From: Aplectana chamaeleonis
Taxonomy: Eukaryota; Nematoda; Chromadorea; Rhabditida; Cosmocercidae
NCBI GenBank assembly: GCA_029168955.1
Contig: JAPDOI010000208.1
Coordinates: 1,193,955-1,257,954 of the forward strand
Length of the DNA: 64,000 bases
Direction of reading: 5' to 3'
Both the position numbers and the translations under genes were made by a program. Every line of letters starts with the position of its first letter. The stretch's first letter is position 1. The notes beneath the pieces are model-generated. The model made no database searches. It was not told where the DNA came from and saw only the letters and a list, made by a program, of their open reading frames with translations. This document shows, one piece after another, positions 35,001 to 47,300 of this stretch.

Positions 35001-35396
35001 CTGCTTTCTGCGATAGGATTATCTCTTGGGGGCATATACCCTCGAATCTGATTGGTATAGCTGGAGTATAACTCAGTGATGTGGGTGCTAGCCAGAGCAG
35101 CGGATGTATGGTTTCCGTTTTCGTTTTAGTCTGACGCATGGACCAGGCGGTTGGCCGTACGAGGTTGGCGGCCTCAGTGGAGAATGGGGTTTCGATTCGC
35201 GCTGGATGATCTACCGTCGCAGCCCCGTCCATTCATCGGACTAAAATGATTGCGCCAACTCCACATATTATAGCTACTTAGGCACCTGACTACCCTGATC
35301 TATATACATATGTTCTCTCGACGAATTCAGGGCGAGTAACCACAAGGAACACGAGCATCATGGTAGCTTACAACTAGAAGCTTACAACTACAACTT
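32056..35396. other. Intergenic, no gene seen
   Basis: About 3.3 kb between the TIAR-like gene and the tRNA array. A lone MITE left end (TTAAAGGCATCGTACACG at 33041) has no visible partner. AAATAAA occurs at 32423. Open frames of 60-110 codons lack motifs. The last 40 bp before the array repeat AGCTTACAACTA. Confidence 0.45.
33948..34050 (-). mobile_element. Decayed LINE 3' end
   Basis: Starts ACTTACTTACATG and contains CCTGGCTTTTCTGCGACGC and CTAGTTGTGCCATACTAATG then ATCAGCCGTGGCCAT. This parallels, with many changes, the minus-strand LINE tail at 30390-30480 (GTTGGCTTTCGCCTGACGC, GTGCCGTCCTAGTAG, TCAGCCGTGTCCAT). An old 5'-truncated RTE insertion is the likely source. Confidence 0.6.
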
Positions 35397-35463
35397 TTCT
35401 CACCCCGCCCTCTCAAAGTACACGACGTGTAACTTCGAGAAAAGAGAATACATGCAAAAATTT

Positions 35464-35535
35464 GGGTCAAGCCGATGATCGAAACCGGGACCTCTCGCAC
35501 CCAAAGCGAGAATCATACCACTAGACCACTTGGCC
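35464..35535 (-). tRNA. tRNA-Pro(TGG): tRNA-Pro(TGG)-like, first unit, mispaired
   Basis: Leftmost copy. The anticodon arm is intact, but the acceptor has C3 opposite A70 and the T stem a G52-T62 wobble. The same pair of changes recurs in units at 36221, 40265, 40518 and 40771, marking a subfamily confined to the left third of the array. Confidence 0.8.
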
Positions 35536-36979
35536 GTGGTGACTACACAGCGAGCTACCGAAGACATGAATCCCGTCCAGCCTCGGCGCAAGCACTCCAA
35601 CGAACGATGTTCCAGATTTGGTCACCCATCCCCTACACAAAATGTGTTTTCTCACCCCAGCCCTCCCAAAGTACACGACGCGTAACTTCGAGAAAAGAGA
35701 ACACACGCAAAAATTTGAGCCAAGCCGGTGATCGAAACTGGGACCTCTCGCACCCAAAGCGAGAATCATACCACTAGACCACTTGGCCTTGGTGGCTACA
35801 CAGCGAGCTACCGAAGACGTGAATCCCGTCCAGCCTCGGCGCAAGCACTCCAACGAACGATGTTCCAGATTTTGTCACCAATCCCCTACACAAAATGTGT
35901 TTTCTCACCCCGCCCTCTCAAAGTACACGACGTGTAACTTCGAGAAAAGAGAATACACGCAAAAATTTGAGCCAAGCCGGTGATCGAAACTGGGACCTCT
36001 CGCACCCAAACCGAGAATCATACCACTAGCCCACTTGGCCTTGGTGGCTACACAGCGAGCTACCGAAGACGTGAATCCCGTCCAGCCTCGGCGCAAGCAC
36101 TCCAACGAACGAAGTTCCAGATTTTGTCACCCATCCCCTACACAAAATGTGTTTTCTCACCCCGCCCTCTCAAAGTACACGACGTGTAACTTCGAGAAAA
36201 GAGAATACATGCAAAAATTTGGGTCAAGCCGATGATCGAAACCGGGACCTCTCGCACCCAAAGCGAGAATCATACCACTAGACCACTTGGCCTTGGTGGC
36301 TACACAGCGAGCTACCGAAGACGTGAATCCCGTCCAGCCTCGGCGTAAGCACTCCAACGAACGATGTTCCAGATTTGGTCACCCATCCCCTATACAAAAT
36401 GTGTTTTCTCACTCCCAGCCCTCTCAAAGTACACGACGCGTAACTTCGAGAAAAGAGAATACACGCAAAAATTTGAGCCAAGCCGGTGATCGAAACTGGG
36501 ACCTCTCGCACCCAAAGCGAGAATCATACCACTAGACCACTTGGCCTTGGTGGCTACACAGCGAGCTACCGAAGACGTGAATCCCGTCCAGCCTCGGCGC
36601 AAGCACTCCAACGAACGATGTTCCAGATTTGGTCACCCATCCCCTATACAAAATGTGTTTTCTCACCCCGCCCTCTCAAAGTACACGACGCGTAACTTCG
36701 AGAAAAGAGAATACACGCAAAAATTTGAGCCAAGCCGGTGATCGAAACTGGGACCTCTCGCACCCAAAGCGAGAATCATACCACTAGACCACTTGGCCTT
36801 GGTGGCTACACAGCGAGCTACCGAAGACGTGAATCCCGTCCAGCCTCGGCGCAAGCACTCCAACGAACGATGTTCCAGATTTTGTCACCCATCCCTTACA
36901 CAAAATGTGTTTTCTCACCCCAGCCCTCTCAAAGTACACGACGTGTAACTTCGAGAAAAGAGAATACACGCAAAAATTT

Positions 36980-37051
36980 GAGCCAAGCCGGTGATCGAAA
37001 CCGGGACCTCTCGCACTCAAAGCGAGAATCATACCACTAGACCACTTGGCC
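36980..37051 (-). tRNA. tRNA-Pro-like with TGA anticodon (unit 7)
   Basis: The anticodon loop reads TTTGAGT instead of TTTGGGT, making the anticodon TGA (serine UCA) in an otherwise proline-type body. The acceptor has a G1-T72 wobble; the T stem is fully paired. Whether it is charged or expressed is unknown; proline identity depends largely on the anticodon, and the serine body features (long variable arm) are absent. Confidence 0.8.
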
Positions 37052-38495
37052 GTGGTGGCTACACAGCGAGCTACCGAAGACGTGAATCCCGTCCAGCCTC
37101 GGCGCAAGCACTCCAACGAACGATGTTCCAGATTTTGTCATCCATCCCTTACACAAAATGTGTTTTCTCACCCCAGCCCTCTCAAAGTACACGACGTGTA
37201 ACTTCGAGAAAAGAGAATACACGCAAAAATTTGAGCCAAGCCGGTGATCGAAACTGGGACCTCTCGCACCCAAAGCGAGAATCATACCACTAGACCACTT
37301 GGCCTTGGTGGCTACACAGCGAGCTACCGAAGACGTGAATCCCGTCCAGCCTCGGCGCAAGCACTCCAACGAACGATGTTCCAGATTTGGTCACCCATCC
37401 CCTATACAAAATGTGTTTTCTCACCCCAGCCCTCTCAAAGTACACGACGCGTAACTTCGAGAAAAGAGAATACACGCAAAAATTTGAGCCAAGCCGGTGA
37501 TCGAAACTGGGACCTCTCGCACCCAAAGCGAGAATCATACCACTAGACCACTTGGCCTTGGTGGCTACACAGCGAGCTACCGAAGACGTGAATCCCGTCC
37601 AGCCTCGGCGTAAGCACTCCAACGAACGATGTTCCAGATTTGGTCACCCATCCCTATACAAAATGTGTTTTCTCACCCCAGCCCTCTCAAAGTCCACGAC
37701 GCGTAACTTCGAGAAAAGAGAATACACGCAAAAATTTGAGCCAAGCCGGTGATCGAAACTGGGACCTCTCGCACCCAAAGCGAGAATCATACCACTAGAC
37801 CACTTGGCCTTGGTGGCTACACAGCGAGCTACCGAAGACGTGAATCCCGTCCAGCCTCGGCGCAAGCACTCCAACGAACGATGTTCCAGATTTGGTCACC
37901 CATCCCTATACAAAATGTGTTTTCTCACCCCAGCCCTCTCAAAGTACACGACGCGTAACTTCGAGAAAAGAGAATACACGCAAAAATTTGAGCCAAGCCG
38001 GTGATCGAAACTGGGACCTCTCGCACCCAAAGCGAGAATCATACCACTAGACCACTTGGCCTTGGTGGCTACACAGCGAGCTACCGAAGACGTGAATCCC
38101 GTCCAGCCTCGGCGCAAGCACTCCAACGAACGATGTTCCAGATTTGGTCACCCATCCCCTATACAAAATGTGTTTTCTCACCCCAGCCCTCTCAAAGTAC
38201 ACGACGCGTAACTTCGAGAAAAGAGAATACACGCAAAAATTTGAGCCAAGCCGGTGATCGAAACTGGGACCTCTCGCACCCAAAGCGAGAATCATACCAC
38301 TAGACCACTTGGCCTTGGTGGCTACACAGCGAGCTACCGAAGACGTGAATCCCGTCCAGCCTCGGCGCAAGCACTCCAACGAACGATGTTCCAGATTTTG
38401 TCACCCATCCCTTACACAAAATGTGTTTTCTCACCCCAGCCCTCTCAAAGTACACGACGTGTAACTTCGAGAAAAGAGAATACACGCAAAAATTT

Positions 38496-38567
38496 GAGCC
38501 AAGCCGGTGATCGAAACCGGGACCTCTCGCACTCAAAGCGAGAATCATACCACTAGACCACTTGGCC
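38496..38567 (-). tRNA. tRNA-Pro-like with TGA anticodon (unit 13)
   Basis: Identical anticodon change to unit 7, exactly 1516 bp away (six units). A second rare change nearby (CATCCATCCC in the spacer, 37138 and 38654) has the same spacing, so this is a duplicate of unit 7 and not an independent mutation. Confidence 0.8.
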
Positions 38568-41500
38568 GTGGTGGCTACACAGCGAGCTACCGAAGACGTG
38601 AATCCCGTCCAGCCTCGGCGCAAGCACTCCAACGAACGATGTTCCAGATTTTGTCATCCATCCCTTACACAAAATGTGTTTTCTCACCCCAGCCCTCTCA
38701 AAGTACACGACGTGTAACTTCGAGAAAAGAGAATACACGCAAAAATTTGAGCCAAGCCGGTGATCGAAACTGGGACCTCTCGCACCCAAAGCGAGAATCA
38801 TACCACTAGACCACTTGGCCTTGGTGGCTACACAGCGAGCTACCGAAGACGTGAATCCCGTCCAGCCTCGGCGCAAGCACTTCAACGAACGAAGTTCCAG
38901 ATTTTGTCACCCATCCCTTACACAAAATGTGTTTTCTCACCCCGCCCTCTCAAAGTACACGACGCGTAACTTCGAGAAAAGAGAATACACGCAAAAATTT
39001 GAGCCAAGCCGGTGATCGAAACTGGGACCTCTCGCACCCAAAGCGAGAATCATACCACTAGACCACTTGGCCTTGGTGGCTACACAGCGAGCTACCGAAG
39101 ACGTGAATCCCGTCCAGCCTCGGCGTAAGCACTCCAACGAACGATGTTCCAGATTTGGTCACCCATCCCCTATACAAAATGTGTTTTCTCACCCCAGCCC
39201 TCTCAAAGTACACGACGCGTAACTTCGAGAAAAGAGAATACACGCAAAATTTGAGCCAAGCCGGTGATCGAAACTGGGACCTCTCGCACCCAAAGCGAGA
39301 ATCATACCACTAGACCACTTGGCCTTGGTGGCTACACAGCGAGCTACCGAAGACGTGAATCCCGTCCAGCCTCGGCGTAAGCACTCCAACGAACGATGTT
39401 CCAGATTTGGTCACCCATCCCCTATACAAAATGTGTTTTCTCACCCCAGCCCTCTCAAAGTACACGACGCGTAACTTCGAGAAAAGAGAATACACGCAAA
39501 AATTTGAGCCAAGCCGGTGATCGAAACTGGGACCTCTCGCACCCAAAGCGAGAATCATACCACTAGACCACTTGGCCTTGGTGGCTACACAGCGAGCTAC
39601 CGAAGACGTGAATCCCGTCCAGCCTCGGCGCAAGCACTCCAACGAACGATGTTCCAGATTTGGTCACCCATCCCCTATACAAAATGTGTTTTCTCACCCC
39701 AGCCCTCTCAAAGTACACGACGCGTAACTTCGAGAAAAGAGAATACACGCAAAAATTTGAGCCAAGCCGGTGATCGAAACTGGGACCTCTCGCACCCAAA
39801 GCGAGAATCATACCACTAGACCACTTGGCCTTGGTGGCTACACAGCGAGCTACCGAAGACGTGAATCCCGTCCAGCCTCGGCGCAAGCACTCCAACGAAC
39901 GATGTTCCAGATTTTGTCACCCATCCCTTACACAAAATGTGTTTTCTCACCCCAGCCCTCTCAAAGTACACGACGTGTAACTTCGAGAAAAGAGAATACA
40001 CGCAAAAATTTGAGCCAAGCCGGTGATCGAAACCGGGACCTCTCGCACCCAAAGCGAGAATCATACCACTAGACCACTTGGCCGTGGTGGCTACACAGCG
40101 AGCTACCGAAGACGTGAATCCCGTCCAGCCTCGGCGCAAGCACTCCAACGAACGATGTTCCAGATTTGGTCACCCATCCCCTATACAAAATGTGTTTTCT
40201 CACCCCAGCCCTCTCAAAGTACACGACGCGTAACTTCGAGAAAAGAGAATACACGCAAAAATTTGGGTCAAGCCGATGATCGAAACCGGGACCTCTCGCA
40301 CCCAAAGCGAGAATCATACCACTAGACCACTTGGCCGTGGTGGCTACACAGCGAGCTACCGAAGACGTGAATCCCGTCCAGCCTGGGCGCAAGCACCCCA
40401 ACGACCGATCTTCCAGATTTGGTCACCCCTCCCCTATACAAAATGTCTTTTCTCACTCCAGCCCTCTCAAAGTACACGACGCGTAACTTCGAGAAAAGAG
40501 AATACACGCAAAAATTTGGGTCAAGCCGATGATCGAAACCGGGACCTCTCGCACCCAAAGCGAGAATCATACCACTAGACCACTTGGCCGTGGTGGCTAC
40601 ACAGCGAGCTACCGAAGACGTGAATCCCGTCCAGCCTCGGCGCAAGCACTCCAACGAACGATGTTCCAGATTTGGTCACCCATCCCCTATACAAAATGTG
40701 TTTTCTCACCCCAGCCCTCTCAAAGTACACGACGCGTAACTTCGAGAAAAGAGAATACACGCAAAAATTTGGGTCAAGCCGATGATCGAAACCGGGACCT
40801 CTCGCACCCAAAGCGAGAATCATACCACTAGACCACTTGGCCGTGGTGGCTACACAGCGAGCTACCGAAGACGTGAATCCCGTCCAGCCTCGGCGCAAGC
40901 ACTCCAACGAACGATGTTCCAGATTTTGTCACCCATCCCCTACACAAAATGTGTTTTCTCACCCCAGCCCTCTCAAAGTACACGACGCGTAACTTCGAGA
41001 AAAGAGAATACACGCAAAAATTTGAGCCAAGCCGGTGATCGAAACCGGGACCTCTCGCACCCAAAGCGAGAATCATACCACTAGACCACTTGGCCGTGGT
41101 GGCTACACAGCGAGCTACCGAAGACGTGAATCCCGTCCAGCCTCGGCGCAAGCACTTCAACGAACGATGTTCCAGATTTTGTCACCCATCCCCTACACAA
41201 AATGTGTTTTCTCACCCCAGCCCTCTCAAAGTACACGACGCGTAACTTCGAGAAAAGAGAATACACGCAAAAATTTGAGCCAAGCCGGTGATCGAAACCG
41301 GGACCTCTCGCACCCAAAGCGAGAATCATACCACTAGACCACTTGGCCGTGGTGGCTACACAGCGAGCTACCGAAGACGTGAATCCCGTCCAGCCTCGGC
41401 GCAAGCACTCCAACGAACGATGTTCCAGATTTGGTCACCCATCCCCTATACAAAATGTGTTTTCTCACCCCAGCCCTCTCAAAGTACACGACGCGTAACT

Positions 41501-44312
41501 TCGAGAAAAGAGAATACACGCAAAAATTTGAGCCAAGCCGGTGATCGAAACCGGGACCTCTCGCACCCAAAGCGAGAATCATACCACTAGACCACTTGGC
41601 CGTGGTGGCTACACAGCGAGCTACCGAAGACGTGAATCCCGTCCAGCCTCGGCGCAAGCACTCCAACGAACGATGTTCCAGATTTTGTCACCCATCCCTT
41701 ACACAAAATGTGTTTTCTCACCCCAGCCCTCTCAAAGTACACGACGTGTAACTTCGAGAAAAGAGAATACAAGCAAAAATTTGAGCCAAGCCGGTGATCG
41801 AAACTGGGACCTCTCGCACCCAAAGCGAGAATCATACCACTAGACCACTTGGCCTTGGTGGCTACACAGCGAGCTACCGAAGACGTGAATCCCGTCCAGC
41901 ATCGGCGCAAGCACTTCAACGAACGATGTTCCAGATTTTGTCACCCATCCCCTACACAGAATGTGTTTTCTCACCCCAGCCCTCTCAAAGTACACGACGC
42001 GTAACTTCGAGAAAAGAGAATACATGCAAAAATTTGGGCCAAGCCGGTGATCGAAACCTGGACCTCTCGCACCCAAAGCGAGAATCATACCACTAGACCA
42101 CTTGGCCGTGGTGGCTACACAGCGAGCTACCGAAGACGTGAATCCCGTCCAGCCTCGGCGCAAGCACTCCAACGAACGATGTTCCAGATTTTGTCACCCA
42201 TCCCCTACACAAAATGTGTTTTCTCACCCCAGCCCTCTCAAAGTACACGACGCGTAACTTCGAGAAAAGAGAATACATGCAAAAATTTGGGCCAAGCCGG
42301 TGATCGAAACCTGGACCTCTCGCACCCAAAGCGAGAATCATACCACTAGACCACTTGGCCGTGGTGGCTACACAGCGAGCTACCGAAGACGTGAATCCCG
42401 TCCAGCCTCGGCGCAAGCACTTCAACGAACGATGTTCCAGATTTTGTCACCCATCCCCTACACAAAATGTGTTTTCTCACCCCAGCCCTCTCAAAGTACA
42501 CGACGCATGTAACTTCGAGAAAAGAGAATACATGCAAAAATTTGGGCCAAGCCGGTGATCGAAACCTGGACCTCTCGCACCCAAAGCGAGAATCATACCA
42601 CTAGACCACTTGGCCGTGGTGGCTACACAGCGAGCTACCGAAGACGTGAATCCCGTCCAGCATCGGCGCAAGCACTCCAACGAACGATGTTCCAGATTTT
42701 GTCACCCATCCCTACACAAAATGTGTTTTCTCACCCCAGCCCTCTCAAAGTACACGACGCGTAACTTCGAGAAAAGAGAATACATGCAAAAATTTGGGCC
42801 AAGCCGGTGATCGAAACCTGGACCTCTCGCACCCAAAGCGAGAATCATACCACTAGACCACTTGGCCGTGGTGGCTACACAGCGAGCTACCGAAGACGTG
42901 AATCCCGTCCAGCCTCGGCGCAAGCACTTCAACGAACGATGTTCCAGATTTTGTCACCCATCCCCTACACAAAATGTGTTTTCTCACCCCAGCCCTCTCA
43001 AAGTACACGACGCGTAACTTCGAGAAAAGAGAATACATGCAAAAATTTGGGCCAAGCCGGTGATCGAAACCTGGACCTCTCGCACCCAAAGCGAGAATCA
43101 TACCACTAGACCACTTGGCCGTGGTGGCTACACAGCGAGCTACCGAAGACGTGAATCCCGTCCAGCCTCGGCGCAAGCACTCCAACGAACGATGTTCCAG
43201 ATTTTGTCACCCATCCCCTACACAAAATGTGTTTTCTCACCCCAGCCCTCTCAAAGTACACGACGCGTAACTTCGAGAAAAGAGAATACATGCAAAAATT
43301 TGGGCCAAGCCGGTGATCGAAACCGGGACCTCTCGCACCCAAAGCGAGAATCATACCACTAGACCACTTGGCCGTGGTGGCTACACAGCGAGCTACCGAA
43401 GACGTTAATCCCGTCCAGCCTCGGCGCAAGCACTTCAACGAACGATGTTCCAGATTTTGTCACCCATCCCTACACAAAATGTGTTTTCTCACCCCAGCCC
43501 TCTCAAAGTACACGACGCGTAACTTCGAGAAAAGAGAATACATGCAAAAATTTGGGCCAAGCCGGTGATCGAAACCTGGACCTCTCGCACCCAAAGCGAG
43601 AATCATACCACTAGACCACTTGGCCTTGGTGGCTACACAGCGAGCTACCGAAGACGTGAATCCCGTCCAGCCTCGGCGCAAGCACTTCAACGAACGATGT
43701 TCCAGATTTTGTCACCCATCCCCTACACAAAATGTGTTTTCTCACCCCAGCCCTCTCAAAGTACACGACGCGTAACTTCGAGAAAAGAGAATACATGCAA
43801 AAATTTGGGCCAAGCCGGTGATCGAAACCGGGACCTCTCGCACCCAAAGCGAGAATCATACCACTAGACCACTTGGCCGTGGTGGCTACACAGCGAGCTA
43901 CCGAAGACGTGAATCCCGTCCAGCCTCGGCGCAAGCACTCCAACGAACGATGGTCCAGACTTTGTCACCCATCCCTACACAAAATGTGTTTTCTCACTCC
44001 CAGCCCTCTCAAAGTACACGACGCGTAACTTCGAGAAAAGAGAATACATGCAAAAATTTGGGCCAAGCCGGTGATCGAAACCGGGACCTCTCGCACCCAA
44101 AGCGAGAATCATACCACTAGAACACTTGGCCGTGGTGGCTACACAGCGAGCTACCGAAGACGTGAATCCCGTCCAGCCTCGGCGCAAGCACTCCAACGAA
44201 CGATGTTCCAGATTTTGTCACCCATCCCCTACACAAAATGTGTTTTCTCAACCCAGCCCTCTCAAAGTACACGACGTGTAACTTCGAAAAAAGAGAATAC
44301 ATGTAAAAATTT

Positions 44313-44384
44313 GGGCCAAGCCGGTGATCGAAACCGGGACCTCTCGCACCCAAAGCGAGAATCATACCACTAGACCACTTGGCC
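44313..44384 (-). tRNA. tRNA-Pro(TGG): tRNA-Pro(TGG), canonical unit of the array (unit 36)
   Basis: Read on the minus strand it folds fully: acceptor GGCCAAG/CTTGGCC (7 bp), D arm GTCT-AGTGGTA-TGAT, anticodon stem CTCGC/GCGAG around TTTGGGT (anticodon TGG), variable AGGTC, T arm CCGGT/ACCGG around TTCGATC, discriminator C73. The anticodon arm and the TATGATTCTCGC block match eukaryotic tRNA-Pro. The A box TGGTCTAGTGG fits the consensus. The B box departs: position 53 is T and 61 is A instead of the near-universal G53-C61, although pairing is kept. The run AAATTTTT follows, giving a Pol III terminator. No intron and no encoded CCA. Confidence 0.9.
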
Positions 44385-47300
44385 GTGGTGGCTACACAGC
44401 GAGCTACCGAAGACGTGAATCCCGTCCAGCCTCGGCGCAAGCACTTCAACGAACGATGTTCCAGATTTTGTCACCCATCCCTACACAAAATGTGTTTTCT
44501 CACCCCAGCCCTCTCAAAGTACACGACGTGTAACTTCGAAAAAGAGAATACATGCAAAAATTTGGGCCAAGCCGGTGATCGAAACCGGGACCTCTCGCAC
44601 CCAAAGCGAGAATCATACCACTAGACCACTTGGCCGTGGTGGCTACACAGCGAGCTACCGAAGACGTGAATCCCGTCCAGCCTCGGCGCAAGCACTCCAA
44701 CGAACGATGTTCCAGATTTTGTCACCCATCCCCTACACAAAATGTGTTTTCTCACCCCAGCCCTCTCAAAGTACACGACGCGTAACTTCGAGAAAAGAGA
44801 ATACATGCAAAAATTTGGGCCAAGCCGGTGATCGAAACCGGGACCTCTCGCACCCAAAGCGAGAATCATACCACTAGAACACTTGGCCGTGGTGGCTACA
44901 CAGCGAGCTACCGAAGACGTGAATCCCGTCCAGCCTCGGCGCAAGCACTCCAACGAACGATGTTCCAGATTTTGTCACCCATCCCCTACACAAAATGTGT
45001 TTTCTCAACCCAGCCCTCTCAAAGTACACGACGTGTAACTTCGAAAAAAGAGAATACATGCAAAAATTCGGGCCAAGCCGGTGATCGAAACCGGGACCTC
45101 TCGCACCCAAAGCGAGAATCATACCACTAGACCACTTGGCCGTGGTGGCTACACAGCGAGCTACCGAAGACGTGAATCCCGTCCAGCCTCGGCGCAAGCA
45201 CTTCAACGAACGATGTTCCAGATTTTGTCACCCATCCCCTACACAAGTTGTGTTTTCTCACCCCAGCCCTCTCAAAGTACACGACGCGTAACTTCGAGAA
45301 AAGAGAATACATGCAAAAATTTGGGCCAAGCCGGTGATCGAAACCGGGACCTCTCGCACCCAAAGCGAGAATCATACCACTAGACCACTTGGCCGTGGTG
45401 GCTACACAGCGAGCTACCGAAGACGTGAATCCCGTCCAGCCTCGGCGCAAGCACTTCAACGAACGATGTTCCAGATTTTGTCACCCATCCCCTACACAAA
45501 ATGTCTTTTCTCACCCCAGCCCTCTCAAAGTACACGACGCGTAACTTCGAGAAAAGAGAATACATGCAAAAATTTGGGCCAAGCCGGTGATCGAAACCGG
45601 GACCTCTCGCACCCAAAGCGAGAATCATACCACTAGACCACTTGGCCGTGGTGGCTACACAGCGAGCTACCGAAGACGTGAATCCCGTCCAGCCTCGGCG
45701 CAAGCACTCCAACGAACGATGTTCCAGATTTTGTCACCCATCCCCTACACAAAATGTGTTTTCTCACCCCAGCCCTCTCGAAGTACACGACGTGTAACTT
45801 CGAAAAAGAGAATACATGCAAAAATTTGGGCCAAGCCGGTGACCGAAACCGGGACCTCTCGCACCCAAAGCGAGAATCATACCACTAGACCACTTGGCCG
45901 TGGTGGCTACACAGCGAGCTACCGAAGACGTTAATCCCGTCCAGCCTCGGCGCAAGCACTTCAACGAACGATGTTCCAGATTTTGTCACCCATCCCCTAC
46001 ACAAAATGTGTTTTCTCACCCCAGCCCTCTCAAAGTACACGACGTGTAACTTCGAAAAAGAGAATACATGCAAAAATTTGGGCCAAGCCGGTGATCGAAA
46101 CCGGGACCTCTCGCACCCAAAGCGAGAATCATACCACTAGACCACTTGGCCGTGGTGGCTACACAGCGAGCTACCGAAGACGTGAATCCCGTCCAGCCTC
46201 GGCGCAAGCACTTCAACGAACGATGTTCCAGATTTTGTCACCCATCCCCTACACAAAATGTCTTTTCTCACCCCAGCCCTCTCAAAGTACACGACGCGTA
46301 ACTTCGAGAAAAGAGAATACATGCAAAAATTTGGGCCAAGCCGGTGATCGAAACCTGGACCTCTCGCACCCAAAGCGAGAATCATACCACTAGACCACTT
46401 GGCCGTGGTGGCTACACAGCGAGCTACCGAAGACGTGAATCCCGTCCAGCCTCGGCGCAAGCACTTCAACGAACGATGTTCCAGATTTTGTCACCCATCC
46501 CCTACACAAAATGTGTTTTCTCACCCCAGCCCTCTCAAAGTACACGACGTGTAACTTCGAAAAAGAGAATACATGCAAAAATTTGGGCCAAGCCGGTGAT
46601 CGAAACCGGGACCTCTCGCACCCAAAGCGAGAATCATACCACTAGACCACATGGCCGTGGTGGCTACACAGCTAGCTACCGAAGACGTGAATCCCGTCCA
46701 GCCTCGGCGCAAGCACTTCAACGAACGATGTTCCAGATTTTGTCACCCATCCCCTACACAAAAATGTGTTTTCTCACCCCAGCCCTCTCCAAAGTACACG
46801 ACGTGTAACTTCGAAAAAGAGAATACATGCAAAAATTTGGGCCAAGCCGGTGATCGACACCGGGACCTCTCGCACCCAAAGCGAGAATCATACCACTAGA
46901 CCACTTGGCCGTGGTGGATACACAGCGAGCTACCGAAGACATGAGTCCCGTCCAGCCTCGGCGCAAGCACTTCAACGAACGATGTTCCAGATTTTGTCAC
47001 CCATCCCCTACACAAAATGTGTTTTCTCACCCCAGCCCTCTCAAAGTACACGACGTGTAACTTTGAAAAAAGAGAATACATGCAAAAATTTGGGCCAAGC
47101 CGGTGATCGAAACCGGGACCTCTCGCACCCAAAGCGAGAATCATACCACTAGACCACTTGGCCGTGGTGGCTACACAGCGAGCTACCAAAGACATGAATC
47201 CTCGTCCAGCCTCGGCGCAAGCACTTCAACAAACAATGTTCCAGATTTTGTCACCCATCCCCTACACAAAATCTGTTTTCTCACCCCAGCCCTCTCAAAG

